Part shown: in pieces, positions 1-12,789 of the stretch
Position numbering within the stretch: position 1 is the stretch's first letter
Layout: the number at the start of each line of letters is the position of its first letter
Notes under the pieces: model-generated
The model's database searches: none
Told to the model about the DNA's origin: nothing
The model's input: the letters and a program-made list of their open reading frames with translations, nothing else
Made by a program: the position numbers and the translations under genes
Assembly (NCBI GenBank): GCA_949128115.1
Contig: OX421966.1
Span: 66,523,416 to 66,587,415 of the forward strand
Length of the DNA: 64,000 nucleotides
Direction of reading: 5' to 3'
DNA from: Anaspis maculata
Lineage: Eukaryota; Arthropoda; Insecta; Coleoptera; Scraptiidae

Positions 1-1823
1 CTATATTGAGGATTCCGAAATTCCCGCATCATCCTCCACTCTAAAACTCTTCTCCGTGTAGTATTTTTAAGGGCCAAGGTGAAGGATTTATTTCGTTTCG
101 ATATTATACAAATCTGTTGCTATATGATCGTTAAAACTTGCTAGAAGTCGTTGCCTCAATGATTTAAACATTAAATGGTCAAATTAACCAGAGATGGAGA
201 ATCGGGACGTGAATTGCAGCAACATTATTATATTAACGGAAAATTCAACCTGGAGGCAATTATTTTCCATAATTTTATCACAGAGGGTGTCTCAGAATTT
301 TAGTATTTGGTCTTTGGAGCCCGCAGTAGGGTTGTTCACGGAAATGCCAGAAAAGTGTCAGAAATATATTGAAAAGAAAATTGGTTTTAAATTTTCCCAG
401 ATCTTTTCCAACCCTTCCAGTTTTCAATTTCTGAAAGACTTGAGTAACCTATTATTGGCGGAATTATGGATAGGAATATCAACTACTGAGTGCATGCTAT
501 CTTCACTCACAAAACAGAGCGTGTGATGGAATGAAAAAATTCCAGTTTCTGTAAAGAAATTTGCTCCAGGATCATTCGTGATCAACAAGATGCTTTGGAG
601 GCATTTTTTGGAAAAAATGATTCTCCCAGGCTTCTGACTCACCGTCAATACTAACAGGATTTCTGGTTATGAGGATGATGCAAATGTCTAGTCCTACAAT
701 CAAAGGACCCATGGAAATGAAAACTGGTTTTGGTAAATTTGACTGAGCTTCCCAAGTGTTGTAGATCTTGACTTAAGAAACATAGGAACCACCTGAAGAG
801 TTGGACGAAGAAATGAAGTTTTTTCTTTTTCTAGAAGAATTGTCTAGAAAAAAATCCGAAATTCATGGAACTGGTTCAAATCGAGAGGTTAACCGCTGAA
901 CTGATATATACAAAAGAGATCCTCTTCGCGATGAAGGTCCGAATTGAGGTGAATTCTTATCAGGGGGCTTGGAACCAAGATGAAGCAAGCTAGGGGTAGA
1001 ATTCAGGAACTCAAATTTCCTGAATGCTACCCCTAGTTAACTTTCAATTTCCATCGAATCTCGTCCATAGATCAATAGAAAAATGAGTTTGAAAAATCTA
1101 AGCCACTGAATGCCGGTATAGGTGCCTATTATCAAAGGAATAAAAAGTTGACATTCAGAGAACAGAGTGACATTCTGGAGCATCTAATTAAATGAGTGAA
1201 AAGTGACCACGTTATCTAGAACTTGGTCCAAGTGAATGATAAAAAAATAATGAAACCTATCTAATAATGGATTGGATTCTCCATTTTTGCCCGGCCCTCA
1301 CCAAGCGTCATGATATTCACCAACAATCATAGAGGGTTAGGCGATTGGAATTAAGAGTGATCGAATAAGTTTTTTTCTCAAGTCGCCTATGATTCCCGAA
1401 AATCTGGCCGAAAAACGTGGCTACCAAGGAGACCGAGGCCTACTTGAAGGAGAAATTTATTCAATCAGTCTTTATATTGCAAATGTAGAGATTTTCGGCC
1501 TCACCTCTTCGTTCACGGATGTTCAGCAGCTTGATTTCTTACAATCGTACCGGGTTTCCAAGCTAGACAAGTGTGATAACATACGACAGAGCTATGTTTC
1601 GACTCATATCACACCTTCAAGTTGAATTTCCGAATCCCACCAGTGGTTCTATGAAGCTTGATGACACTGGTGAGAGAAGTTACAGGAAAACCTGAAGAAA
1701 AACTGAGCATCATCTAAATAGGACATGATACAATCTTGTGCTAAAAGACCTCGGGTATCCAGTATAGGAACGTGACAGAGAGCTTAAGGAAAAAGGGAAA
1801 AATTCTATGTCATTATTTTTTGG
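1..1823. other. AT-rich stretch without recognisable gene
   Basis: I see no protein family, RNA gene or clear transposon boundary here. Short open frames exist (for example 194-526) but show no motif and have AT-driven composition. The only structure I can point to is a short hairpin at 990-1036, where CTAGGGGTAGAATTCAGGA pairs with its near-perfect complement across a ~9 nt loop. Confidence 0.6.
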
Positions 1824-2906
1824 GGATACCAGGTGATCATTTGAAATCTATCCACCTGCAATAACTCCCGATTCCTAGTGAAAATGTCGTCAAACAAAAA
1901 CAGGTCGATTTTATAACAAGGGGAACATCTAAAGCATACATTAGCGATTTTCTATCTTTAGCCCCCTTGCCCCCACCTACCCCAACTTTGAAATTTCAAA
2001 TAACACTATCTATTTTGTAATACATCAAATTCAACAGAGCTAAATTCTGAAAAACTATTTCTGGAAATTTTAACCCCACCCCTCTTCTCCCCTAAATTCT
2101 CTGAGTGTCCAATTAAATATTCTCGACCTCTCAATTCTCTTCCATGCAGTCAACGTCATCCTGCACAGCATCGAAAGATAAAACTTTCTATGAAAAAAAT
2201 GCCACCCAAATTCACCCCTTTGCTCCCCTCTCCCCACCTTAAAAATCTAAAATGACAATACCTACTTTGTGATATATCAAATTGAAGGGAATTGAGTTCT
2301 CTTCCTGGACACCATTTTTTCGAAATTTTTAAAAGCTCTGTTTTCCTACTAAAATACTCCAAATGTCCAGTTGAATGGAGGAGGGGTTGAAAACTCCAAA
2401 AAAATTGTTTTTAGAAATAGAATTCAATTTCCTTTGATTTGATGTATCACAAAGTGGGTAGTAATTTGTTGAATTTCAATGTTGAGGTGGGGGAGAGCAA
2501 TGGGGTCAATTTGGGTGGCACTTTTTTCACCAAACATTCTTGTCTTTGCAGCTATTCAGGATGATGCTGACTAAACTAAAGAGAATTGAGAGGTCCAGAA
2601 TATTGAAAGGGACACTCAGAGAATTTTTAGGGAGAAGGGGAGTAGAGATAATTTTTTTGAAAATATCTTTTTCAAATAGAAAATTCAATTTTCTTCAATT
2701 TGATGTATCGCAAGGTAGGTAGTGTCATTTGAAATTTTATTTTTGGGACGGGTGGGGGCGAGGGAGCTGAAGATAGAAATCTGCCAATGTATGTTTTAGA
2801 TGTCCGCCTCGATATAAAAATCGACTTGTTTTTGCTCGAAGAAATATTGACTAGGAATCAGGAGTTATTGCAGGTGGATAGTTTTCAAATGATCACCCGG
2901 TATATC
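1824..2906. mobile_element. Foldback (long inverted repeat) element
   Basis: The segment folds on itself. The left end GATACCAGGTGATCAT is answered by ATGATCACCCGGTATATC at the right end, and complementarity continues inward for about 500 bp per arm. It includes a CCACCTGCAATAACTCC block near 1850 that reappears inverted near 2865, and a TTTGAAATTTCAAAT block near 1990 inverted near 2735. Arms are diverged by substitutions and small indels. No coding capacity is visible and no convincing TSD was found, so the exact termini and superfamily are open. Confidence 0.7.
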
Positions 2907-3868
2907 AAGTTCAATGAAGGCTTGACTTTGAGTCTTCCTCATGCATGCTACTGACTGGTTGTCACAAAAGTTGATGGCTTACTCCTCATCGAAACTGGAT
3001 TCAAATAATGTATGAAGCTCATGTTGTTGATGTTTCTCTGAAAATATGAAAAAAAATTGTGTCCTCACTTTTGAACCGTTTGACCCTGAAATCCACAACT
3101 AGCTCTTGATGATTTTTCTCATAGTTTTCGAATATGCCCATAACAATTTCCTGTCTCCTTTCATACAGGGTGTCAAAAAATACAAATTTCTGCAATAACC
3201 TCGGCAATAACCTATACATTTGATTATTGTAATCTATACAGAGTTTAATGCTGTTAACAAAAATGTATTGGACTTGTAGATTTTTGTTAAAATAACTTGT
3301 CAAAAACAACTTATTTCTAGCTCCGCAGATATTATTTTGGTTGAATGGCTGGCTGTAATTATAGCACCAAATTTCAAAAGTGAGAAAGGTTTCTCACACT
3401 TTCACCAATATTTTGTTATTCTTTTGCCTCATAAATGCCCCCAAGTGCAGAAAGCATCCCTGAGAGAATTCTCTTGATTTTTTCCTATCGTGTTTTTTCT
3501 TCGATAATCAATTCCTTCTTAAAGTCAGCACCACAGATTTATTTGTGTGTCAAAAATTGAAGTGATTCTCTCCGCCAAGTGAGGTCATCTTCAGATACAA
3601 AACAGTCAGAATTGGTGATGTGAGAAAAGACGAGAGCAAAGTGAAACTAAGGTATGTAATTGGGGTCAAAGCAGTTGTTTTTGACCAAGAAATATGGCTG
3701 TGGTGAGGATTTTAAAAAGTAATTGATGAAAATTAGTACACTTAATATGCCACTGCAAGTATGAAACTATTGAAACTTCTACTCATTCTACACATTCTTT
3801 ATTTTGAGTTTTTCATCGAGTTGGCTTAAGAATAAGTAGGGGAAATTTCGAGGAGAAACCAGGAGGTA
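2907..3868. other. Unassigned AT-rich sequence
   Basis: No gene is recognised. A lone TACAGGGTG at 3164-3172 matches the terminal motif of TA-flanked elements elsewhere in this window (32.89, 52.4 kb), but I could not pair it with a second end here. Confidence 0.5.
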
Positions 3869-4027
3869 TAGACAATACAGAGAAGACCATATGTTATCAC
3901 CACCGTCGTCACGGATATTGGGGCATCAAAAATCAGCCAACCTTTTTTTGAATGATGGACTGACCTGATTCCTACGCAACCGTAAAAATCCGTGACGACA
4001 TATGATCTTTTTTATTTGTATTGTCTA
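3869..4027. mobile_element. MITE, TA target duplication (Tc1/mariner-like)
   Basis: A 159 bp element begins TAGACAATACA and ends TGTATTGTCTA. TA dinucleotides flank it at 3867-3868 and 4028-4029. A second inverted block, CATATG...GTCGTCACGGAT, lies inside both ends, with a small indel between arms. There is no coding capacity. The TA duplication and terminal inverted repeats fit the Tc1/mariner superfamily by established convention. Confidence 0.75.
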
Positions 4028-6211
4028 TACTGTAATCTCCCAACCCACCCCTTTCATAAAAATAAACATTCCCCAAAGAAGAAGAAAAATCCCCTTTAAA
4101 GTTGAAGACTTAGTTTGGCCAAAGTTCGTGTTTGTCTAGTATTGTTTGTTAGGACTTTCGTTGTTTTGTAGTTACTCAAGGTAGTACAGGTAAGTGAAGG
4201 CTTTGAAATGAAACACAGAGACTTCAAATCTATGCAGAGAAAACAGGAGAAAGACGAGAGAGAGTATCGCTCTCGCTAGAACAGATCATAATTGTTCCAG
4301 TAACCTAGATTGTTGAGGAACCTGAATAGCGGAAACTAAACGGCAGAACCAAAGTGTGAGCATCGTCTATACATCACTTGGCGCGAAGGGAAAGAAGAGG
4401 GAGACAAACGTTTATTAGTAAGTTCTGCGGTGACCTAAATTGACGAGAGATCTAAAGAGGGAATAGCGACGAGTTTGGCTAAGCACAGGCTCTCCTTAAC
4501 AGGCCCCTGCTGCCGAAAGAAGAAAAGAGAACAGTGTTGCATATGCGGATGTCTTTTAATGGTACCATAATAAAACATGACAATTAAAGATCAACAATAA
4601 ACATGATAAACATGGTCAATGAAATCATCATCAATTATTTATCACAATAAATACCACAACATGGCTCGACGTAAATCAACAATATCAAAAACCAGGTCTT
4701 AACAGTTGAAGACGTATTTTATTTTACCAGATAACAAAGTAAGGAAAGATATCTTCTTTCACAAGATAACCTTCTCTCACAAGACACGACAGCAAGTGAA
4801 AATATCTGTTGTGTGCAGATATCTTTGTCACACAGGACTCAGGCATGAATATAGAAGACAGTCGATCAGTGTAATATGTATCATAGTAAACAACGGTATG
4901 AAGTAATCATTGGAAGGATTCAACTCGACTGAGAAGAATACCACAACCATGCCCATCAAGTATGACAGCATACCTCGTAGCTCTCAAAACCACGTCACCC
5001 GTTCTACAGGTCAACGCTTTGTTGTCTCGCCAGAGCCTGGCTCTCGGGGTAGCTCGGCCGCAGGTCATCTGGAAATCTTGTGGCGACATCGTTCTACTCT
5101 TTCGTCTCTCTCAAGCTCCCAATAACAGTGACCTGAAAGCTACGTGTATTCCCTTTACTCCCCTGAATGAGATTATTCCGTTAATTAATTGTTACAATTA
5201 ATAATGTCTAACTGACAGGAAACAAAACAACTGAATCACTTATCTTCGAGCGTTCTGAAGGCACGGCAGCTATACTCGGGAAGTCGCCAACATCGGAAGA
5301 GACTTAAATCTTCTCTTTTCTATGATCTGGAGCAGGAAAATACCCAGTTTTTCTGTTAGACATCTGCCGTCATTTTCTACACTTTTTCACCTTTTTCGTT
5401 ACTTGACGACGGCCTCTCCCTTTTCAGGTGTATTACCAAAGCTCACGATGTTTTACGTTTGATTCTTTATAGGCTGAAGAGCCGGTCGATTTCAATACCT
5501 AAGTGTCATACATTTTGCATCTTGAAACTGTGGTGGATCTTATCAGTGAAAACTGTTTTTCTATTGTATAAGGGCTCCGCCAATGTAAGTGAGTGCTTTA
5601 AGACATTCTATGGGGAAAGTTCTTGAAGGTTTTGATGAGAAACAAGAATTCCGGAAAGCCTGAGTACTTCGAGAATCAAGAAAGTGTGTTCTGCGCATGT
5701 GCAAAAAAATAATGTTTCCCAAACATTTCCAAAGGTACTCCATCGGGTATTCCAAAACATCTGAAGAATTTACTACAAAGTTCTCCAATGATCTCTCATG
5801 ATTTCCAAGGATTTCCGACCAGACTGTGTGTGTTGCTCTACTTCGAGTTCTACATACTTTTTTGAACCCCAAAGTTCCGCTTTTCACATGCGTATAGATT
5901 TGAAATGATCATCTTCCAACAATTTCCTATGATTTCCAAAAATTTTGATAATTTCTAAAAGTTTCCAATGAAATGTCATAGATTTTTGTGGAGCTACGAG
6001 TATAATGAGCTAGATTTGGGATCCGTTCCACTCTCCGTCCCCTAGGTTACACTTCTCCTTGGTGAAACTTTCGAATTATTCCTACACCATTGTTGTAAAG
6101 CACAAGGAGATTGGTAGATACTACGAACGGAAGAACTGATCTTGTTTTGGTCGAACATTTTTCAAATGCTGTTGGCTACCGGGATCAGATCCTTCAACCT
6201 GCTGTCCTCCC
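4028..6211. other. Unassigned sequence, mixed composition
   Basis: No gene or mobile element is recognised. 4360-5150 is richer in G and C than its surroundings and has overlapping open frames on both strands (4907-5201) with no family signature. CAG followed by GTAAGT at 4190-4195 is a good match to a splice donor but has no supporting coding exon. 5600-5990 is rich in ATTTCCAA/GATTTCC words resembling the degenerate array at 16.5-22 kb. Confidence 0.45.
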
Positions 6212-6216
6212 ATATT

Positions 6217-7839
6217 AGTCCAGTCACTATGTTCAAAAAACCCTAGAAACTTCAGAAAAAATAGTAGAGGGTTGAAATTTTGTACACATGTTCTGCAAGT
6301 AGTAGGAAATGAACTGAAGCAAATCCCCTGAAATCTGAGCTTAGGAACCCATGATAAAGGCCATCAAGTGTTAAAAACCAGTTTTTTTAAGCGAAGAAGT
6401 CATTGTCTTCAGCTCAAGATTTTTCTTTATGTAATTGGATGTTCGCATGTTACCATTTGAAGAATTCCATCACAACATTTTGACAGTTGCCCAGAAGGCG
6501 GATCCAAGATGGCGGACAAGAAGGAAAAACAGTTGACTACATTATTTTTGAGAATAGCAATTGTGGACATTGGTTGATGGTCACATTTCATTTCATTCAT
6601 AATTTTCAATAGAAGAACCAAGTTACACTGCAGTACCTGATAAAACCACTGATTTATTAGGGAAAAAAGGGAATTTGTTGATTTTTTGTTTTTCCACAAA
6701 TTTTCCAAAACAGATCAAGATTTTTTTGAAAGGCTTGAAGCACCATCGAGAGCATAAAATTGCGAATCTATGTATCAATTTTCATATATCCAGCTCTTTT
6801 GGCTTCTGAGATAAAAAAATTTAAAATGTTGTTTTTAATTATATTTCAAGGGAAAAAACAGTCGAATTCATAACCTGCAGGTGAAAAAAATGAATGAATA
6901 AAAACTCCTATCTCAGTAACCATAAAAGCTGGAGATACAAAAATCTCCGAATATATTCCTGATTTTATGGTGTTGAAAGTGCTGCCAATCATCTTGAAAT
7001 ATCTTCATCTGTTTTTGAAATTTTCTGAAAAAACTGAAAAATTCACCAAATCCTTTTTTTCTCGATAAGCAGAAAATAGTATATTTATAAAAGTAAAGAT
7101 ACAGTTCATGAGTATAATAAATTTTTATATATATATATATATATATATACATATGTGTAAAACTAAGGAATACGTGAAATATAATAAATTTCGTCGTATG
7201 ATTTTTGTGGAGGCAGGGTTGCCAAAATTGAAGAAGCATTTCCCCTCTGAATGGCAGTGCTTATTCTTTGTTTGAAGAATTCGCTGGATCTCTTTATTTT
7301 ACAATTTTTGAAAATTTTCGCGCTAATTTCGGAAATGAAAGATTTTGATAAAGAACCCAAGGCACCAAAAGTTTCTACACCAAAAGGATAAACAAGGAAA
7401 CGGTTTATCGATAAGTCAATGATTTCTTGAGATTCTGAATTGTAACTTGAGTTTTCAATTGAAAATCATGTAAGAATTGAAATTTGATCACCTATCAATA
7501 TCTAGGTCTATTATTTTCAGAAAAAAGATAGTCAACTGTTTTTTCTTTTTGACCGCCATCTTGGATCTGCCTCCTACGCAAATAATGAAATCGTATATGG
7601 CTATTGTTAGGATGGTCATATGAAATCATTCAGTTGCAAAAAGGAAAATCTTGAGTCAAGACAAGGACTTCTTCGCTGAAGAAACGAGTTTTTAACACTT
7701 GATTGCCATTATCATGGGTTCCTAAGCTCGGATTTTGGGGGACTTTTTATAGCTCATTTATGACCATCAGAGGAACGTGTGTACAAAATTTCAACCCTCT
7801 ACTATTTTTTTCGAAGTGGAAAGACATAGTGACTGGACT
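6217..7839. mobile_element. Foldback element, AGTCCAGT ends, ~5 bp TSD
   Basis: Ends are AGTCCAGTCACTATG (6217) and CATAGTGACTGGACT (to 7839). The flanks ATATT (6212-6216) and ATATG (7840-7844) look like a 5 bp TSD with one mismatch. The arms pair for roughly 800 bp, including the 'GGGTTGAAATTTTGTACAC' block near 6269 inverted near 7775 and an AGTTGACTA block at ~6533 inverted at ~7530. Each arm has a CAAGATGGCGG motif (6505-6515; complement 7553-7563). The centre is very AT-rich with a (TA)n run. It shares the AGTCCAGT tip and 5 bp duplication with the 24.54 kb element. No ORF is recognised. Confidence 0.8.
7126..7149. repeat. (TA)n microsatellite
   Basis: About twelve uninterrupted TA repeats near the centre of the surrounding foldback element. 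Confidence 0.9.
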
Positions 7840-7844
7840 ATATG

Positions 7845-8929
7845 CTGAGACAATAGGGTAGTGACCAATTTTTTTCCCATTATTTTTTTTCAAAGTTTAC
7901 TTTTTGATAAGTGACGCTATATAGTTGACAGATTTTTCTCCTAAGTTTTCTTGGTAAAAAAAAAATTTGAAAGTTTTTGATCATTTCAAATTTGGCGCGA
8001 TGACGTCACAATCTTTCATAATAATAATAATAATAATAATAATGTTTATTCATGACCTTTACAGGTGTCGAATATATAATATTAGATACATAATAGTACT
8101 AATAATATTATTATTATACCCCATACCTCCCAAATTATACCCAATTACCCATGTCTCCCATACCCGTGTCATTTCATTCCCATATCACCAATTTTTTGTC
8201 CCATATTCCTCAAACCCATATAATCCATTCCATTCCTACACATCCCCATACCACTCATTTTTCCTTTCATACTCAATTTCTATTCACTACTCATCCCTAT
8301 TTACCCTTGCTTTCTTGTAGCGGTACAGCGATTGCCCTTACAGTACAGATTTGTTGTCCACATTCATCTAGTACGTTGGAAGCTTCGACGATCTGCAGCA
8401 ACTTGACGAAAAGGTTCGAAATAGAAATTCGAGAATTGCCCACGATGACTTTGTCATAGGCGGAGAAGCAGGCTTGACAACACTACAGAACTTACTACAA
8501 AAAGCACTAGCGTCAATCCGTCAACGCTCATAACAGCTGATTGTTATATTGTTAACGCTTTGTGTATCTGTGCGGTGATTCGTAATGTTTTGCTTGAAAA
8601 TATGGAAAGTTGGTAAAATCTTTCATGATTTATGAATATTTCAAGACTACATCAGACTTCAATGGTTATGTTATGCTGGCAAACGTCAACTTCAACACTG
8701 ACACACAGGCAACGGAGGTGGGGTCATCCCCACTACTGTCAAAAGATTGAAACGTCACAGCCCGCCTTACAGCTCGGTAGATTTGAAATCGTTCGCAAAA
8801 TAAGCCACTTTCAAGGCAGATTTTGAGACACTTGGAACTTTTGTTTTCGAATTTTCACGAAACGTAGCCTTGTTATAAAGGCTCTACATTCGATTAGTAT
8901 GATTTTTTTTTATATTTTTCGATGATGGT
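7845..8929. other. Unassigned AT-rich sequence with (AAT)n
   Basis: No gene is recognised. An (AAT)n run lies at about 8019-8043, followed by a C/T/A-rich tract (8110-8310) whose open frames are compositional. Nothing else is supported. Confidence 0.5.
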
Positions 8930-9245
8930 CACTACCCTTTTGGAGACGACTTCATTTTGATGCATGAAATGCACGTCCGCATACTGCCAGACAAGTGCGC
9001 GATTTTCTTCAAGAATCGAACATTTCAGTTTTACTTTGGCCTGCTCAGTCCCCGGACCTCGACTCAATAGATCACGGGGACATGCTACAAAGAAGGGTAT
9101 TAAGGCTTCAAGATGAGTTTCAAGCTCGTCAACAGCTTTCCCAAGCTCTTCAGACGGCGTGGACTGCAATTGATCAAGCTGAATTCAGCAACGTAATTTC
9201 AAGCATGCGAAGGCGTTGTAGGGCAGTTTTAAACTCTAGAAGTTG
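8930..9245 (+). pseudogene. Tc1-like transposase fragment
   Basis: The plus strand encodes the C-terminal part of a Tc1-type DDE transposase. FILMH is followed, one frame over, by NARPHTARQVRDFLQESNI, then WPAQSPDL, then a tail of basic and hydrophobic residues ending RRRCRAV. In the family the second catalytic Asp sits in an H-D-N-A motif. Here a one-base deletion at about 8968 destroys that codon. The third catalytic position, normally Glu in NPIEH, reads as Asp, and one codon is missing just after it. The N-terminal DNA-binding domain and first Asp are absent. It is therefore a dead remnant of cut-and-paste transposition machinery. No inverted repeats could be assigned to it. Confidence 0.85.
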
Positions 9246-9901
9246 ACACACCACCTACTAACTTTGTTCTGGTCTTTTATATTTTTTCCACTGGTTGTAG
9301 AAATTAATGATTCACATTTTGTTCAATTTTCAATAATTTTCGATGAATTTTTTCAAAAAATACCCCAATTGTGTTCTGAAAACCTTGATTCTTTTTTAAA
9401 AGTCGATGAGGATGGAATGATCCGACCAGGATGGCAGCAGAAAACGAGGAATCTGAAATATCCTTAGACCATTTCCATGTGTTTATATTACATCTCGTAT
9501 ATCTATGCGTGGAATATTAAAAAAATATATTGACTTCGAATATGTTCTCAATGTTTTTGATTTTTCAAAATTGACATCATTCAACCAAGGTATCAACGTT
9601 TGTTATACTTGGATTCATAATAATTTCCTGAATGGTATTTTGATTAGTCATTACGATATTGTAAACATAACACGTAAATATGTAAATAATGTATCTTGGA
9701 TAAATACCTCTATCCTATAAACATTATAGTGAATTAAAATTATTTCAATAATATAATTGGATGGATATCATCAATAATAATACTAACAGAAGACTTGATG
9801 GAGTTATCTACCTGTGCGGTGTCATAATACTGAATTAATAATAAAAAATGCGCCAATGACATGGTGAATGGCTAAAATAATAGTGACTCTTAATGGAATG
9901 G
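9246..9901. other. AT-rich sequence without recognisable feature
   Basis: Composition is strongly A/T with several short open frames and no motif. I see no gene, RNA or repeat boundary here. Confidence 0.5.
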
Positions 9902-12010
9902 TTTGCTTTCATTGTCAACAACAATTATTGTTCCTCACTGGGAAATCAGCTAAGTGGGATTTACTTATTCAATTTATTATAAACCTATTTCAAGTAGTAG
10001 CTCACTTGGTACATACATTACTCACAACAACATTTCTTTATTCTATTCCATTTGCAACTCAACTACAGAAGAATGATGACAACGGAAGTTTTCTGCAGTA
10101 ATTGTTATAAATTGCTAATCAGGAACTTTTTCATGTCTATTATTGTGTTATGTCCGAGGTTATGACCCTTATTTCATGAGATGAGCTATGATCCCTCAAG
10201 CGACAGTGATAAGATCTTGCGCAAAGCACCCATGTACATTTCCACTTCTCTTTTCAACCGAATAAAATGTACTAACATGTTTCAACCCTACTCACATGTT
10301 TTGATCCTTTTCTGAATCAATCCATTATTTTTATCGTTTGATACGTCTTTAACATAATTTTATCGAGCTTGAAAGGAAATCGCTGAGCAGGCAATATGAG
10401 TGTCGGTGGTGTTTGCCTGACACCATTTGTCAGCAGACAGCAGTTCCTAATGGCCAGTGCCTCTGCTAAGAGAATAAGCAAAGCCCGTTCATTACGGGGT
10501 GAGTCAATATTTGCCAGCCAGTCAGTAGACCAGTATACCATGGTGTCGTGTTCATCCTACGTTACAGCGGTGAGCTCCTCCACCTTGCACAACGTTTACA
10601 TAATACACACACGGCCGGGTCAACATCATACAAGAGAGAACAGAGAGATCATCCGTTTATCCGTCTGTTTTCCTATATACCTACCTGCAGCTCAGCGCAG
10701 TGTTTGAAATAACTGGCCTATGGCAAATCCCATTATTATTTTCCAGTAGCAGCAGCAGCAGCAGCAGCACTTCTTTCAATCCTGTGTATACCCTTGCTTT
10801 ATATACGGTTGTGTGTGATATTGATATGACAATAAGAAATCCTAAACAAACAACGGATATAATTCGCGAGAGCTTCTTCCGAGATGAACCAGAAACTTGA
10901 GGTGGGTGGATATATTGTATCGATTTCTCTGTTTTTCTGTTATGCATGGTCGTAAATCGAAAATTCATTGCACCGGGGAGTTTAGTGAACGATATCCGAT
11001 CACCATAAAACTGTCTCTGATCTTATTCGATTCCGGATGGTGGGCATAAAACCTCACGGTAAAACAGTGCATCGTCTGCGAAATCTGGTCATATATCGCG
11101 GCCCAATCTAGATCCCGGGCTTTTGGCTTACCAGAAATCGCGCCAGGAATGGATTCCTCCTGGCAAAGCTCCCGCTATACCGTACAAGCAGGACGATTTC
11201 TCGGTTACGGGCGGGCGGTGCAATATATACGGCCATGGAGTTTTATTGAACGGCCACTGGAGCTTCCCCGATATCACACACTGCGGATGGGAGAGATGTT
11301 AATTTGCTTCGTCGAGTTTAATCGTCTGAAATACTCTATGATTGTATGCCCTACTGTACCAGATATCTACCTCTGATGGTTCAAAAACTGATATCTGAGA
11401 TATCCGTCTACTATCGGTTGATGAATCAAGAAATTTTTCAATTCAAGCAGGCTGTGCCCCGTCAAATTCAAGGGTTCGAAACTGCGTTTGACCAAGGCTG
11501 AACCTGAATTACTCAGATTGCCTGCTCAGCGATTTCCTTTCAAGCTTGATGAAATTATGATAAAGACGTATCAAACGATAAAAATGATAGATTGATTCAG
11601 AAAAGGGTCAAAACATGTAAGTAGGGTTGAAACATGTTAGTACATTTTATTCGGTTGGAAAGAGAAGTGGAAATGTACATGGGTGCTTTACGCAAGATCA
11701 TATCACTGTCGCTTGAGGGATCATAGCTCATCTCATGAAATAAGGGTCATAACATCGGACATAACACAATAATAGACATGAAAAAGTTCCTGATTAGCGA
11801 TTTATAACAATCACTGCAAAAAACTCCCGTTGTCATTATTCTTCTGTAGTTGAGTTGCAAATGGAATAAAATAAAGAAATGTTGTTGTGAGTAATGTATG
11901 TACCAAGTGAGCTACTACTTGAAATAGGTTTATAATAAACTGAATAAGTGAATCCCACTTAGCTGATTCCCCAGTAAGGAACAATAATTGTTGTTGACAA
12001 TGAAAGCAAA
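9902..12010. mobile_element. Long inverted repeat with ~1.1 kb spacer
   Basis: Two ~500 bp arms (9902-10401 and 11511-12010) are closely similar inverted copies. The left arm starts TTTGCTTTCATTGTC and the right arm ends GACAATGAAAGCAAA; the inner limit is CGCTGAGCAGGCAAT on the left and ATTGCCTGCTCAGCG on the right. The spacer 10402-11510 has visibly higher G+C than the arms, an (AGC)n run and no recognised protein. It could be a foldback transposon with captured sequence or a local inverted duplication. No TSD was found, so mobility is inferred from structure only. Confidence 0.7.
10746..10769. repeat. (AGC)n microsatellite
   Basis: About eight AGC units in the spacer between the inverted arms. 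Confidence 0.9.
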
Positions 12011-12016
12011 TTATAA

Positions 12017-12080
12017 AATCTGTTGTGGGCGACACAAAACTTTCCCGGCGGTATCCAGAGACATCAGTAATGACTTTGAT
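12017..12080. repeat. Dispersed direct repeat, copy 1
   Basis: About 60 bp starting AATCTGTTGTGGG and containing ACTTTCCCGGCGGTATCCAG. It recurs in the same orientation at 13258 with few changes. It lies directly beyond the right arm of the inverted repeat. Nature unknown. Confidence 0.75.
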
Positions 12081-12789
12081 CGGAACGTCCCTTCGGATGG
12101 GAAGTTAGAATGCAGAGAAAGATTGAAAATATTTGCAGGAAATAGAAAATTTTGTCAGGAAAATTTGAATTTTCAGAGCAAACCTCAATTTTTCTTCCAA
12201 ATCATCTTATTGTAGAAATCGCCAATCAAGCTCCACTTTAAGCTCCATCATCTAAGTCCGGTCTCGATAACCGAGGCCGGTTTTATATTCCCAGCAGGAA
12301 AATTTCCGGGAAATTGGAGAAAAATTGTTCGAAAATGTTCAACAACCAGTTATCTATTCCTTAATAATAAATGGTTGAAATCTGTTCGCGGAATGAAAAG
12401 TTGGAAAATTTGCAGTTTTTCCAGAGAGGAAAACTCGAAAACCGTGGGTCCGATTGTGACAATTTTTCCTTTAAAAATTAATTCAATCTTCTCTCCAACT
12501 TTCATTCGCAGCATGTCTGTACCTAAAATGAATATTTCGTGTGGCTCACCGCATGTTGAAGTTTACGCTGCAGTTTTTTCAAATTCACGATATGTGCAAA
12601 TTTGTTATTGAAAAAATTACCGTCGGAAAACCGAAGCTGTGTCTATTTTAAAAATAGATCTACAAGACGCCCAGTTCAATCTTCTTCCGATATCAGTCAA
12701 AATTTCTCGAAAAAAGTCGATCCTCGAGCAGGAATGAATTTTTGAGTGGAGTGCTGCATCAAAAACGAGTCATCCTGGTGGAAATCCGG

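Noticed and set aside
194..526. 110-codon open frame
   Set aside because: No motif, AT-biased, no supporting splice or start context.
4907..5201. Overlapping open frames on both strands in G+C-richer sequence
   Set aside because: No recognisable domain on either strand; LTR or exon origin could not be shown.
8110..8310. Pro/His/Ser-rich open frames
   Set aside because: Products of a C/A/T-rich low-complexity tract.
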